Position numbers and translations under genes: made by a program. The notes beneath the pieces are model-generated. The model did no database searches. It was not told the origin of the DNA and saw only the letters and a list, made by a program, of their open reading frames with translations. Source: Streptomyces sp. NBC_01260 (GTDB lineage Bacteria > Actinomycetota > Actinomycetes > Streptomycetales > Streptomycetaceae). From it: a DNA stretch of 64,000 nucleotides. Shown here in pieces: positions 17,799-27,286 of this stretch; within the stretch, counting starts at the first letter, position 1, and each line of letters starts with the position of its first letter. The DNA lies in contig NZ_CP108464.1 of the NCBI RefSeq assembly GCF_036226405.1, positions 6,572,001 through 6,636,000 of the forward strand. The letters run 5' to 3'.

Positions 17799-19145
17799 AT
17801 GACCCCGAGCGCCGACACCCCGCAGGCGTACCCGTCCGAGGACCGTGCTCCCGAAGGAACCCCGGAGACGACCTGGTTCACCACCGCCCGGTTCGGCATG
17901 TTCGTCCACTGGGGCCTGTACTCCCTCGCCGCGCGGCACGAGTGGGTCAAGAACCGGGAGGAGCTGACCGACGAGCAGTACCAGGTCTACTTCGACCACT
18001 TCGACCCCGACCGCTACGACCCGGTCCAGTGGGCCAGGGCGGCCAGGGCGGCGGGTATGCGGTACGTCGTCCTGACCGCCAAGCACCACGACGGCTTCTG
18101 CCTGTGGGACAGCGCCCTCACCGAGTACAAGGTCACCAACACCCCGCACGGCCGCGACCTCGTCGGCCCGTTCGTCGAGGCGTGCCGCGCCGAAGGGCTC
18201 AAGGTCGGCCTCTACTACTCGCTGATCGACTGGCACCACCCGTCCTTCCCCGTGGACGGCACCCACCCGCAGCGCGACGACGAGGAGTTCAAGGCCGCCA
18301 ACGCCGACCGGGACATCCGCGACTACCAGCGCTATCTGCACGGTCAGGTGCGTGAACTGCTCACGTCGTTCGGGCGCGTCGACTACCTGTTCTTCGACTT
18401 CTCGTACGCCGGGCGCACCTGGTGGGGTGGCAAGGGGCCCGACGACTGGGATTCCCCGAAGCTCCTGGAGATGATCCGGGAACTCCAGCCGCACGTCCTC
18501 GTCAACGACCGGACCGGCCTTCCCGGGGACTTCGTCACCCCCGAGCAGTACCAGCCCTCCGGCCCGATGACCGAGAACGGGCGCCCCGTGCTCTGGGAGG
18601 CCTGCCAGACGCTCAACGGGAGCTGGGGCTACGACCGCGACAACCTCGACCACAAGAGCGCCGACCTGCTGATCCGCATGCTCGTCGACGGAGTGTCCAA
18701 GGGCGGCAACCTGCTGCTCAACGTGGGCCCCACCGGCCGCGGCGATCTCGACCCGCGCGATTGCGCGATCCTCGGCGAGATCGGCCGGTGGACGGAGCTG
18801 CACGAGCGGGCGATCCGCGGCTGCGGCCCGTCGCCGTACACCGCCCCGGCCGAATGCCGCTACACCCAGCGCGGCGACCGGCTCTACGTCCACCTGTTCG
18901 CCTGGCCGTTGCGCCACCTGCACCTGCCGGGTCTCGCCGGCCGGGTGCGCTACGCCCAACTGCTGAACGACGCGTCCGAGATCATCCCGGTCCACATCGA
19001 CCCGGACCGGCCCGCGGTCAACACCGAGATGGGCGGACAGCCCGCCGGAACGCTCACGCTCCAGATCCCGGTCCGCCGCCCCGACACCGCCGTCCCCGTC
19101 ATCGAACTGTTCCTGGACACCACGGCCGACCCGGCCGACGGCTGA
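17799..19145 (+). CDS. Alpha-L-fucosidase, GH29 family
   Basis: 448 aa, retaining glycoside hydrolase. N-terminal catalytic TIM barrel: WFTTARFGMFVHWGLYS, YVVLTAKHHDGFCLW, KVGLYYSLIDWHHP and DYLFFDFSYAG (candidate nucleophile Asp), then NLLLNVGPTGRGDLD and a C-terminal beta domain. No signal peptide, so it should act inside the cell on oligosaccharides brought in by the transporter. GAGAAGGAG precedes the ATG. The open frame upstream (to 17403) overlaps the permease and is not used. Bond specificity within GH29 cannot be read from sequence. Confidence 0.9.
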   Translation: MTPSADTPQAYPSEDRAPEGTPETTWFTTARFGMFVHWGLYSLAARHEWVKNREELTDEQYQVYFDHFDPDRYDPVQWARAARAAGMRYVVLTAKHHDGFCLWDSALTEYKVTNTPHGRDLVGPFVEACRAEGLKVGLYYSLIDWHHPSFPVDGTHPQRDDEEFKAANADRDIRDYQRYLHGQVRELLTSFGRVDYLFFDFSYAGRTWWGGKGPDDWDSPKLLEMIRELQPHVLVNDRTGLPGDFVTPEQYQPSGPMTENGRPVLWEACQTLNGSWGYDRDNLDHKSADLLIRMLVDGVSKGGNLLLNVGPTGRGDLDPRDCAILGEIGRWTELHERAIRGCGPSPYTAPAECRYTQRGDRLYVHLFAWPLRHLHLPGLAGRVRYAQLLNDASEIIPVHIDPDRPAVNTEMGGQPAGTLTLQIPVRRPDTAVPVIELFLDTTADPADG

Positions 19146-19190
19146 CCCGAAGCCGGAACAGGTTCCGTCCACCGCACTCACGGAGGCACC

Positions 19191-20624
19191 ATGCAACGCC
19201 GCACGTTCCTCATGAGCACCGCAGCAGGGGTGGCGCTGGCCGCCGCCCCCGTCGGCGGACCGCTGACCGCAAGCGCGACAACGGCCCCGGCGACCGTCCG
19301 CACGCCGGCCGAACTCCAGGCGGCGATCGACCGGGCGCGACCCGGTGACCGGATCGTCGTGGCCGACGGGACCTACACCGTCCCGCCGGACAGCCCCCTC
19401 ACCATCCGGAACAAGCGGGGCACCGAGCGCGCACCCGTGACGATCGTCGCCCGGACCCGGGGCGGCGTCGTCCTGGAGGGCGAGCACAGCTTCGTCTTCG
19501 AGGCGTCCAGCCACATCACCCTCAGCGGCTTCTCCTTCCGCCAGAGCAGCACCCTGGACATCCCCCCGGACTGCTCGCACATCAGGCTCACCCGCAACGA
19601 CTTCCAGCTGGCCGACATCGAGGGCCTGCACTGGGTGATGGTGCGCGCGGACGACAGCACGGTCGACCACAACCACTTCCACGGCAAGAGCACGCTCGGC
19701 ATCTACCTCGGCATCGAGGGCGCGGGCACGGACGAGATGGCCCAGCGCGTCCACGTGTACCGCAACTACTTCTCCGACCACACCTTCGCCGGCTCCAACG
19801 GCGGCGAGCCGATCCGGCTCGGCGTCAGCCCCCGGGCGCTGTCCGCCGCCCACGCGGTCGTGGAGTACAACCTGTTCGAGCGCGCCGACGGGGACCCCGA
19901 GGCGATCTCGGTGAAGAGCTCGGACAACACCATCCGGTACAACACCATCCGCGACAGCCTGGGCGGCATCGTCCTGCGGCACGGCAACCGCAACCGGGTG
20001 GAGGGCAACCACCTCGTCGACGGCCAGGAAGGTGTGCGGATCTACGGCAACGACCATGTGATCGTCAACAACTACCTCGCCGGCCTGTCAGGGCGCGCCC
20101 TGGTGATCGGCAGCGGTTCCGAGCGCGACCACCTGCCCGGCGAGACGCCCGAGGCGCGCCGCGGCAACGACGCCCCCGACCGGATCCTCGTCGCGTACAA
20201 CACCCTGGTCGACAACAACGGCACGCTGTCCGGCGAGAGTCAGCGCCCGCACGAGCCGCGGGACGTCACCGTCGCCGACAACCTGTTCGTCGCGGACACG
20301 GGCCGACTCGTCGAGATGGCGAACACCGTGCGCTTCACCTGGTCGGGCAACCTCCTGTGGGGCGCCGCCGCCGACGGCAACATTCCCGCCGGTGGCGGCA
20401 CCCGTGTCGACCCGAGGCTGGTGAAGGACCCGCACGGCATCGCGCGGCCGGCCGCCGACAGCCCGGCGATCGACGCGGGCACACTCCGCTGGCCGCCCGT
20501 CACCCATGACATCGACGGGCAGCCGCGCGGCCGGGCCCGGGACGTGGGCGCGGACGAGCACTCCCGCCGGCCACCGAGGCGCGGACCCCTGACCCCGGCC
20601 GACGTCGGTCCCCACGCCGGCTGA
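19191..20624 (+). CDS. Polysaccharide lyase family 6-like protein (first copy)
   Basis: 477 aa. Tat-type signal (RRTFLMS then a hydrophobic stretch ending about residue 32), so it is exported folded. The rest is a right-handed parallel beta-helix: repeated turns such as ITLSGFSFRQSS, NDFQLAD, SDNTIRYNTIRDS, NRVEGNHLVDG. PL6 hallmarks are NGGEPIRLG (about 203) and DPEAISVKS (about 239), which carry the calcium and catalytic base region. Known members are alginate lyases and chondroitinase B. GGAGG precedes the ATG. Clear paralogue of the next gene. Confidence 0.88.
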   Translation: MQRRTFLMSTAAGVALAAAPVGGPLTASATTAPATVRTPAELQAAIDRARPGDRIVVADGTYTVPPDSPLTIRNKRGTERAPVTIVARTRGGVVLEGEHSFVFEASSHITLSGFSFRQSSTLDIPPDCSHIRLTRNDFQLADIEGLHWVMVRADDSTVDHNHFHGKSTLGIYLGIEGAGTDEMAQRVHVYRNYFSDHTFAGSNGGEPIRLGVSPRALSAAHAVVEYNLFERADGDPEAISVKSSDNTIRYNTIRDSLGGIVLRHGNRNRVEGNHLVDGQEGVRIYGNDHVIVNNYLAGLSGRALVIGSGSERDHLPGETPEARRGNDAPDRILVAYNTLVDNNGTLSGESQRPHEPRDVTVADNLFVADTGRLVEMANTVRFTWSGNLLWGAAADGNIPAGGGTRVDPRLVKDPHGIARPAADSPAIDAGTLRWPPVTHDIDGQPRGRARDVGADEHSRRPPRRGPLTPADVGPHAG

Positions 20625-20656
20625 GCGCACCCATCCGCTTCGACGCAGGAGGCACC

Positions 20657-22081
20657 ATGCAACGACGCACGTTTCTCAGAAGCACCGCGGTGGCCGCCCT
20701 CGCCGCCGTACCGCTCACCACCTCGCTGTCGGGGAGCGCATCGGCGGCCGACATCCCGGTCGCCTCCCTGGCCCAGCTCCAGAGCGCGATCAACGGCGCC
20801 GCGCCCGGTGACCGCATCGTCGTCGCCGACGGCACCTACACGGTTCCGTCGGGGAGTGCGATCAACATCTCCGGCAAGAACGGCACCGCGGCGCAGATCA
20901 CCATCGTCTCGAAGACCCGCGGCGGCGCCGTGCTGCGCGGCGAACGCGGCTTCGTGCTCAGTAATTCGAGCAACATCACCATCAGCGGCTTCTCCTTCCG
21001 GCAGAGCACCACGATGGAGATCCCGGCGGACTGCTCGGCGATCCGGCTGACCCGCAACGACTTCCAGCTCGCGGACGCCGGCGATCCGTACTGGCTCGTC
21101 GTGCGCGCGGATGACTCGAAGATCGACCGGAACCACTTCCACGACAAGACCACCGCGGGCATCTTCATCGTCGTCGATGGCACGGGCAAGACCGCCATGG
21201 CCCAGAACCTTCACATCTTCCGGAACCACTTCTCCGATCACAGCTTCACCGGGGCCAACGGAGGCGAGCCCATCCGCCTCGGCGTCAGCGGCCGGGCACT
21301 GTCCGAGGCCAACGCGATCGTCGAGTACAACCTGTTCGAGCGCTGCAACGGCGACCCCGAGGCCATCTCGGTGAAGTCGTCGAAGAACACCATCCGGTAC
21401 AACACCATCCGGAACAGCCGGGGCGGCATCGTGCTGCGCCACGGCAACCGTTCCCTGGTGGAGGGCAACCACCTGATCGGTGGCATTGACGGGGTGCGCA
21501 TCTATGGCAACGACCACAGAATCGTCAACAACTACCTGAGCGGGCTGTCCGGCCGGGCCCTGGTGATCGGCAGCGGCACCACCCGTGACCACAACAGCGG
21601 CGAGACGCCGGACGAGCGGACGGGGAACGACGCCTGCGACCGCGCGGTGATCGTGCACAACTCCCTGATCAACAACACCGGCATGCTCTCGGGCGAGACT
21701 CGGACGTACGAGCCGCAGGACGTGACCGTCGCCGACAACCTGCTGGTCGGCGACTCGGGCAGCCTCGTCGCGATGGGAGCCACCTCCGGCTTCACCTGGC
21801 AGACCAACCTGTTGTGGGGTGCGGCCACGAACGGCAACATCCCCTCCGGGGGCTTCACCCGGGCCGACCCGCTGCTCAGCCAGGGCACGGACGGTGTTCT
21901 GCGGCTGTCGTCGGGCAGCCCGGCGATCGGCGCCGCCACACTGGGCAGCGCCGCCGTCGCCGATGACATCGACGGGGACCAGCGCGGCAGCGTACGGGAC
22001 ATCGGTGCCGACGAGTACTCGACGGCGCCCGCGCTCCGGCACCCCCTCACGGCCGCGGACGTGGGTCCGAACGCCGCCTGA
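20657..22081 (+). CDS. Polysaccharide lyase family 6-like protein (second copy)
   Basis: 474 aa, Tat signal (QRRTFLRSTAVAALAAVPL). Same beta-helix and PL6 motifs as its neighbour: NGGEPIRLGVSGRAL, GDPEAISVKSSKNTIRYNT, GGIVLRHGNRSLVEGNHLIGG. The pair shares most motifs in line but differs across the N-terminal turns and the C-terminal quarter, as expected after an old tandem duplication followed by change of substrate or mode (endo/exo). GGAGG ribosome binding site. Separated from the first copy by only 32 bases, so both are probably in one transcript. Confidence 0.88.
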   Translation: MQRRTFLRSTAVAALAAVPLTTSLSGSASAADIPVASLAQLQSAINGAAPGDRIVVADGTYTVPSGSAINISGKNGTAAQITIVSKTRGGAVLRGERGFVLSNSSNITISGFSFRQSTTMEIPADCSAIRLTRNDFQLADAGDPYWLVVRADDSKIDRNHFHDKTTAGIFIVVDGTGKTAMAQNLHIFRNHFSDHSFTGANGGEPIRLGVSGRALSEANAIVEYNLFERCNGDPEAISVKSSKNTIRYNTIRNSRGGIVLRHGNRSLVEGNHLIGGIDGVRIYGNDHRIVNNYLSGLSGRALVIGSGTTRDHNSGETPDERTGNDACDRAVIVHNSLINNTGMLSGETRTYEPQDVTVADNLLVGDSGSLVAMGATSGFTWQTNLLWGAATNGNIPSGGFTRADPLLSQGTDGVLRLSSGSPAIGAATLGSAAVADDIDGDQRGSVRDIGADEYSTAPALRHPLTAADVGPNAA

Positions 22082-22189
22082 GTGACCACGGTGCCGGGGC
22101 ACCGCCCAGCCTGCCCGGTCCGCCCGCCCCGTCCGGGCGGACCGCCCGAGAGCGCCTGAAAGACCGGACAACCGCAGGAAGGCAGTGTC

Positions 22190-23029
22190 ATGACCGAGGA
22201 GAGCAGCCGGAGTGCGCAGGGCCGCGCCCCGCTCCGCCCGCAGGCCGGGCCGGAAGCGGGAAGGGCCAGGCTGGGCCTGTGCTCGGTCACGTTCCGCCGG
22301 CTGCCGGCCGCCGAGGTCGCGCGACGCGCCGCGGACGCTGGCCTGGAGGTGATCGAGTGGGGGGCGGACGTGCACGCGCCCGCGGGGGAGCCCGACACCG
22401 TCCGCGCGGTCCGTGAGGCCACCGACCGGTACGGGATGGCCTGTTGTTCGTACGGCTCGTACTTCCGCGCCACCCCGGGCGAACTGGCCGGATTCCCCGC
22501 CGTCGCCCGCGCCGCGGTGCTTCTCGGGGCGCCGCGGATACGGGTGTGGGCGGGCGCGGCCGGATCGCGGTCCGCCCGGCCCGAGGAGCGGCGCGAGACC
22601 GTGAGCTGTCTGCGGGAGGCGGCGCGGATCGCTGCGGACCACGGACTCGGGCTCGCACCCGAGTTCCACGGGGGAACGCTCACCGACACCGTCGCCTCGA
22701 CCGCTCGGCTGCTGGACGAGGTGGGCGCGGACAACGTCCGCACGTACTGGCAGCCGCCGCTCGACACGCCCGGCGAGGAGGCACTGGCGGGACTCGCGTC
22801 GCTCGCCGACCGGGTCTGCGCCGTGCACGCCTTCTCGTGGTGGCCGGGCAACAACCGGCTGCCGCTGGCGGACCGTTCGGACCTGTGGACGGCCGCCCTC
22901 GGCCTGCTGGACGGCCGGGGTGTCGAGGCGCTCCTGGAGTTCGTGCCCGGCGACGATTCCGCGGTGCTGGACAGGGAAGCCGCGACACTGAGGGGATTCG
23001 CAGGCCAGACCCCCTCCGGCCGAACGTAG
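22190..23029 (+). CDS. Sugar phosphate isomerase/epimerase-like TIM barrel
   Basis: 279 aa, xylose-isomerase-like/AP-endonuclease-2 fold: RLGLCSVTFRRLPAAEVARRAADAGLEVIEWGADVHAP at the start, GLAPEFHGGTLTDT (metal-binding Glu and His) in the middle, VHAFSWWPGNNRLPL and LLEFVPGDD near the end. Cytoplasmic. AGGAAGG precedes the ATG. In this island it may isomerise a monosaccharide released by the lyases or fucosidase; the reaction is not determined. Confidence 0.82.
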   Translation: MTEESSRSAQGRAPLRPQAGPEAGRARLGLCSVTFRRLPAAEVARRAADAGLEVIEWGADVHAPAGEPDTVRAVREATDRYGMACCSYGSYFRATPGELAGFPAVARAAVLLGAPRIRVWAGAAGSRSARPEERRETVSCLREAARIAADHGLGLAPEFHGGTLTDTVASTARLLDEVGADNVRTYWQPPLDTPGEEALAGLASLADRVCAVHAFSWWPGNNRLPLADRSDLWTAALGLLDGRGVEALLEFVPGDDSAVLDREAATLRGFAGQTPSGRT

Positions 23030-23090
23030 TCGACCGTACTCCCGCAGGTCACGAGGGATGCTCCATCGCCCCGACATCAGGACGGCATAC

Positions 23091-23738
23091 ATGCGCATCA
23101 AGAACGACGACACGCTTGTGTTCATCGGTGACTCCATCACCGACGCGGGCCGCGACCGTGCGGATTCCGCTTCGCTCGGCGGGGGTTACGTCCACGAGAT
23201 CGCGCAGACCCTGCGCGACCGGGCGGACGACGGACCCGGACCCCGTGTCATCAACAGGGGGATCAACGGCGATCGTGTGTACGACCTCGAAAGCCGCTGG
23301 ACCACCGATGTCATCGACCACCGGCCCACCGTGGTCACTGTCAAGATCGGCATCAACGACACCTGGCGGTGCTACGACCAGGGACTGCCCAGCCCGCTCG
23401 ACGTGTTCGAGGAGTGCCTCGACCGGCTGCTCGCGGGCGCGGCGCGCGAGCTGTCCGCACGGCTGGTCGTCATCACCCCGTTCCTGCTCCCGGTCGGGCC
23501 GGACCAGGAGAGCTGGTTCGAGGACCTGTCTCCCCGCACCGACGCCGTTCTGCGGGCAGCCGTGAACAACGGGGCCCAGGTGGTCCGCGCAGACCTCGTC
23601 ATGATCCGCGCGGCACAGGACCGGGAGCCGGCGGCGCTGGCCCCGGACGGCGTCCACCCGAGCCGTCTCGGGCACCGGCTGATCGCCGATGCCTGGCTCG
23701 CCGCGGTCGACTCCGCTGCCGCGGACCCGCGGAGGTAG
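23091..23738 (+). CDS. SGNH/GDSL hydrolase (carbohydrate esterase type)
   Basis: 215 aa. All SGNH blocks are visible: FIGDSITDAGR (nucleophile Ser near residue 15), INRGINGDR (Gly), VKIGINDTWR (Asn) and APDGVHPSRLGH (catalytic Asp and His). No signal peptide. The ATG at 23091 is chosen since the family normally starts a few residues before GDS and AGGA lies 8 bases upstream; an in-frame ATG at 23058 would add 11 residues. Likely removes acyl (for example acetyl) groups from imported sugars. Last gene of the island. Confidence 0.85.
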   Translation: MRIKNDDTLVFIGDSITDAGRDRADSASLGGGYVHEIAQTLRDRADDGPGPRVINRGINGDRVYDLESRWTTDVIDHRPTVVTVKIGINDTWRCYDQGLPSPLDVFEECLDRLLAGAARELSARLVVITPFLLPVGPDQESWFEDLSPRTDAVLRAAVNNGAQVVRADLVMIRAAQDREPAALAPDGVHPSRLGHRLIADAWLAAVDSAAADPRR

Positions 23739-23848
23739 CGCCCCGTCCTCACGCGGGCCGACCCGTCGCCGTGCGTGCCCGTGCCCGAATTCCGCGCCGG
23801 CCCGGGGCCCTGCGGGACACTCCGGGCCGGTCGCTAGAGTGACCGCTC

Positions 23849-24211
23849 ATGACCACAATTGATCAAGCTCCCGCCTCTTTCGCCGTGCACATCCCGGACG
23901 CCGTACTCGAACCGGAACCGCTCGATCCCGCACAGGTCGTGTCGGGCGATCCGCAGGTCACCGGCAAGGTGCTGTGGGAGTCGGCCGACGGCAAGCAGCT
24001 GCGCGGGATCTGGCAGATCACGCCCGGCGTGGTCACCGACACCGAGGCCAACGAGCTGTTCGTGGTCGTCAGCGGGCGCGCCACCGTGGCGGTCGAGGGC
24101 GGCGCGACGCTGGAGATCGGACCGGGCGACGCCTGCGTGCTGCGCGAGGGTGACCGTACGACGTGGACCGTGCACGAGACGCTGCGCAAGGCGTACCACA
24201 TCAGCCTCTGA
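23849..24211 (+). CDS. Small cupin protein (DUF861-type)
   Basis: 120 aa, one cupin barrel: GKVLWESADGKQLRGIWQITPG, ETDEANELF-like core read here as TEANELFVVVSGRATV, then GPGDACVLREGDRTTWTVHE. This matches the short (S)-ureidoglycine-aminohydrolase-like cupins, whose members mostly have no known reaction. Single gene with its own promoter region; followed by an MFS gene on the opposite strand. Confidence 0.8.
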   Translation: MTTIDQAPASFAVHIPDAVLEPEPLDPAQVVSGDPQVTGKVLWESADGKQLRGIWQITPGVVTDTEANELFVVVSGRATVAVEGGATLEIGPGDACVLREGDRTTWTVHETLRKAYHISL

Positions 24212-24277
24212 GGTCTCCGAAGTCTCCGGAGCCTCTGACGCCCTCGGCGCCTGAACCCGCTTTCCGCCCCGCCGGGC

Positions 24278-25576
24278 TCAGGCCCCGGCGGGGCGGGTGA
24301 GGGACCGGCGCAGCGCCAGCGCGGCCATCGGCAGCAGCAGACATGCGCCGGTGAGGTTCAGCCAGCCGTAGCTCGCCCGGGAGACGATGACACCGGCGAC
24401 CGCGCCGCCGATGCCCGCCGACGCGTTCATGGTCAGGTCCGACAGACCCTGTACGGCGGCGCGGGCGGGCTGCGGCACGGAGTCGGTGAGCAGCGCCGAA
24501 CCGGCTACCAGTCCCGCGGACCAGCCGAGCCCGAGCACGAACAGGCCGGCCGCGGTCCTGCCGTGAGCGGCGCCCGCGGTCCCCGCCAGCAGTGCGGCCA
24601 GGGAGAGCAGCCCGACCGCCAGGCCGATGACGGTGAGCCGGCCGAAGCGGTCCGACAGCCAGCCCATCACCGGCGAGAACGCGTACATCCCCGCGATGTG
24701 GCCGCTGATCACCAGGCCGATCAGCTGGAGGTCCGCGCCGTGGTGGCCGAGGTCGACCGGGGTCATCACCATGATCGAGACCATCGCGGTGTGCGAGACG
24801 GTCACGGTCACCAGCGCCAGCCGGGCCATCGGCGACGCCCGCACGGCCGCGATGCCCGCACGCAGCGAACGGTTCCCGGCCGACCCGCTCTCCTGCGGGG
24901 CCAGCGCGCGCGCCGTGAGCAGCGGATCGGGCCGCAGCAGCGCCGCGACCACGAGCGCGGCCAGAAGGAAGATGCCGGCCGCCCAGACGAACGGCCCGGC
25001 CGTCTCGGACACGGCGGTGCCGCGGAAGACCCGGCCCGCCGGTGCCGCGATATTGGGCCCCAGCACCGAGCCGATGGTGGTGGCCCAGATGACCGTCGAG
25101 ATCGCCCGGCCGCGCCGCTCGGGCTCGGCCAGATCCGCCGCGGCGAACCTCGCCTGCAGATTGGCGGAGGAGCCCGCGCCGAACGCGGCCATGCCGAGGA
25201 GCAGCAGCGGGAAGTTCTCCACCGCGGTGGCCAGCACCACGAGGCCGGCGCCGAGCGCGCCGATCAGATACGCCAGTACGAGACCGGGGCGGCGGCCGCG
25301 CGAGGTCATCAGCGCGGCCAGCGGCAGCGACAGCAGGGCCGTGCCGGTCACCGACGCGGTGGGCGCGAGGCCCGACAGCGCCTCGGAGCCGCTGACCTGT
25401 GTCGCCAGTACGGGGGCCAGGGCGATGCCGACGGGCACGCCGAGGCCGCCGAGTATCTGGCCGGCGATGAGGACGGCGGTCGTTCTGCGCCGGAGTGCGG
25501 GCAGGTCGGCCGCCGTGACCCGCCCGGCGGTTCGTGGCCTGCCGGGGGTGTCGGATGCGTCGCGGGTGTTGGTCAC
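24278..25576 (-). CDS. MFS transporter
   Basis: 432 aa with 12 predicted membrane helices. The A-like loop RGRRPGLVLAYLIGALGAG between helices 2 and 3 and WLSDRFGRLTVIGLAVG in the second half mark a major facilitator family drug/metabolite exporter. Start set at GTG 25576 (VTNTRDASD); no ribosome binding site is seen, so the start is uncertain. The frame further upstream overlaps the ogt gene's end and is not used. Substrate unknown. Confidence 0.85.
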   Translation of the reverse strand: MTNTRDASDTPGRPRTAGRVTAADLPALRRRTTAVLIAGQILGGLGVPVGIALAPVLATQVSGSEALSGLAPTASVTGTALLSLPLAALMTSRGRRPGLVLAYLIGALGAGLVVLATAVENFPLLLLGMAAFGAGSSANLQARFAAADLAEPERRGRAISTVIWATTIGSVLGPNIAAPAGRVFRGTAVSETAGPFVWAAGIFLLAALVVAALLRPDPLLTARALAPQESGSAGNRSLRAGIAAVRASPMARLALVTVTVSHTAMVSIMVMTPVDLGHHGADLQLIGLVISGHIAGMYAFSPVMGWLSDRFGRLTVIGLAVGLLSLAALLAGTAGAAHGRTAAGLFVLGLGWSAGLVAGSALLTDSVPQPARAAVQGLSDLTMNASAGIGGAVAGVIVSRASYGWLNLTGACLLLPMAALALRRSLTRPAGA

Positions 25577-25652
25577 CGAGGAAGTGTGCCAGCTCGTGCG
25601 TACGTGCGGAACGAGGGCTCCGGCCGGCCCGGGGCGGCACCACGGGCCGGGG

Positions 25653-26195
25653 TCAGAACAGCGGCTCGGGCAGCACGCCCTCCAGCGCCAGCAGCCGCCG
25701 TTTCGTCTCCAGGCCGCCGCCGAAGCCGCCGAGCCCGCCGTCGCGCTCCACCACCCGGTGGCAGGGCACCACGACCGGCAGCGGATTGGACCCCATGGCC
25801 GCCCCGACCGCCTGGGCCGCTCCGGGCTGCCCGACCCGCTCGGCGAGCTCCCCGTAACCGGCGACGGCGCCGTACGGCACGCCCGCCGACAGCTCACGGA
25901 GCACCTGGCGGTTGAAACCGCTCGTCAGCGACCAGTCCAGATCGAGGGAGAAATCCCGCAGCGTGCCCGCGAAGTACGCCGCGAACTGGCGTATCGGCTT
26001 GGCCAGCCGCGCGGAGCCCGGTGATTCGACCGGCTCCGCGCCGAGCCGGGTGCGCAACTGGGCCAGTGCCCTGTCCCGTACCGCCGGACGCGCGTGGAAG
26101 ACCACGCTCACCAGCCCGGCGTCGGTCGCGGCCAGCAGCAGCGGGCCGATGCCGCTCTCCACGACGGCCCACTCGACAACCCCGTTGCTGTTCAT
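25653..26195 (-). CDS. ogt: Methylated-DNA-protein cysteine methyltransferase
   Basis: 180 aa, suicide repair protein that transfers the methyl group from O6-methylguanine (or O4-methylthymine) to its own Cys in PCHRVV (about residue 147). Helix-turn-helix LRELSAGVPYGAVAGYGELAERVG and GSNPLPVVVPCHR are standard. The C-terminal GLGGFGGGLETKRRLLALEG is the family end. GGTGG precedes the ATG. It lies about 2 kb upstream of uvrB. Confidence 0.93.
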   Translation of the reverse strand: MNSNGVVEWAVVESGIGPLLLAATDAGLVSVVFHARPAVRDRALAQLRTRLGAEPVESPGSARLAKPIRQFAAYFAGTLRDFSLDLDWSLTSGFNRQVLRELSAGVPYGAVAGYGELAERVGQPGAAQAVGAAMGSNPLPVVVPCHRVVERDGGLGGFGGGLETKRRLLALEGVLPEPLF

Positions 26196-26284
26196 GGCAA
26201 CCACCGTACGGCCGGCCACTGACAACGGTCGGCGGCCGGCCACGACAGCGGTCCGGGGTCGGCCGGCCCGCGGTCCCGGGGCGG

Positions 26285-27286
26285 TCAGCCCGCGGTCTCA
26301 CGCACCCCGGTGGCCGCCCGCACCACGTCCGGCGCGTTGGTGATGATGCCGTCCACGCCGTAGCCGGTCACCCGGAGCGCGTGCGCCGCGTCGTTGACCG
26401 TCCACGTGTTGACCCGGAGCCTCTTGTGGTGCGGCCCCTTCAGCGCGTGCACCGCCGCCACGTACTCGCCCGAGACCGAGGTGTACGCCGGGTTGATCTG
26501 GTCGGTGAACTCGGCGTACGAGGGCAGCTGGGCGACGGCCGGGGCACCCAGGAAGCCCGTGATCACGTCCGGACGCTGCTCGTGCACCTTGCGCAGGCTG
26601 TCCGCGCCGAAGCTCTGGATCACGAGGCGGTCGCGGACATGGCTGTCGTCGAGCCACCCCTCCTGGCGCAGCGCCCGCAGGGCCGCCCGCTCGATTCCCG
26701 GGTAGATCTCGGGGCTCTTGATCTCCATGAGCAGGTTCTGGTGGTGATGCCCGATCCGGTCCAGGTACTGCCGGAGGGTGGGTACCCGGGTACCGGCGTA
26801 CCGCGCCCCGAACCAGCTGCCCGCGTCCAGCCGGGCGATCTCGGCGGCCGTGAAGTCCTTGACCGCCCACGGTGCGCGGCCCGGGAAGACCTTCTCGGCA
26901 TCGGTGGTCCGCTTCAGATCGGTGTCGTGGATGACGACGAGGACGCCGTCCTTGGTGAACTGGATGTCGTTCTCCACCCAGTCGAAGCCGAGTTCGGCGG
27001 CCTTGTCCACGGCCGCGAGGGTGTTCTCGGGAGCGTAGGCCGACGCGCCCCGGTGGGAGATGACGAGCGGGGCGCCGGTACGGGCCGGAGCGCGGCCGCT
27101 CGCCGTCCCCACTCCGGTACCGGTGGTCGCTGTCGTGTGCCGGGCGGTGACGGAGCGGGTCGCCGTCACGGTGTGCCCGGCCGCGGTGGTGTCCGTGACC
27201 GGTGCACCGGTGTTCGACATCAGGAACGTGCCGGCGCCCAGCAGTGCGGCGGCAGCGACGGAGGCAGTTGCGGTGCCTGCGTACAC
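26285..27286 (-). CDS. glpQ: Secreted glycerophosphodiester phosphodiesterase
   Basis: 333 aa. Signal-like N-terminus (VAAAALLGAGTFLM), Thr-rich linker, then a GDPD TIM barrel: ISHRGASAYAPENTL (catalytic His and Arg), DWVENDIQFTKDGVLVVIHD (Glu, Asp and second His), LLMEIKSPEIYPG (metal Glu) and the closing NTWTVNDAAHALRVTGYGVDGIITN. Splits deacylated phospholipids to glycerol-3-phosphate and an alcohol. The GTG at 27286 has AAGGAG 5 bases upstream. Divergent from the MHYT gene. Confidence 0.92.
   Translation of the reverse strand: MYAGTATASVAAAALLGAGTFLMSNTGAPVTDTTAAGHTVTATRSVTARHTTATTGTGVGTASGRAPARTGAPLVISHRGASAYAPENTLAAVDKAAELGFDWVENDIQFTKDGVLVVIHDTDLKRTTDAEKVFPGRAPWAVKDFTAAEIARLDAGSWFGARYAGTRVPTLRQYLDRIGHHHQNLLMEIKSPEIYPGIERAALRALRQEGWLDDSHVRDRLVIQSFGADSLRKVHEQRPDVITGFLGAPAVAQLPSYAEFTDQINPAYTSVSGEYVAAVHALKGPHHKRLRVNTWTVNDAAHALRVTGYGVDGIITNAPDVVRAATGVRETAG

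Noticed and set aside
16875..20057. 1060-aa reverse frame
   Set aside because: Antisense shadow of the permease, fucosidase and lyase genes, a normal effect of high GC third positions.
13011..23738. Antibiotic biosynthesis cluster
   Set aside because: No polyketide, peptide or terpene synthase genes; contents fit sugar uptake and breakdown.
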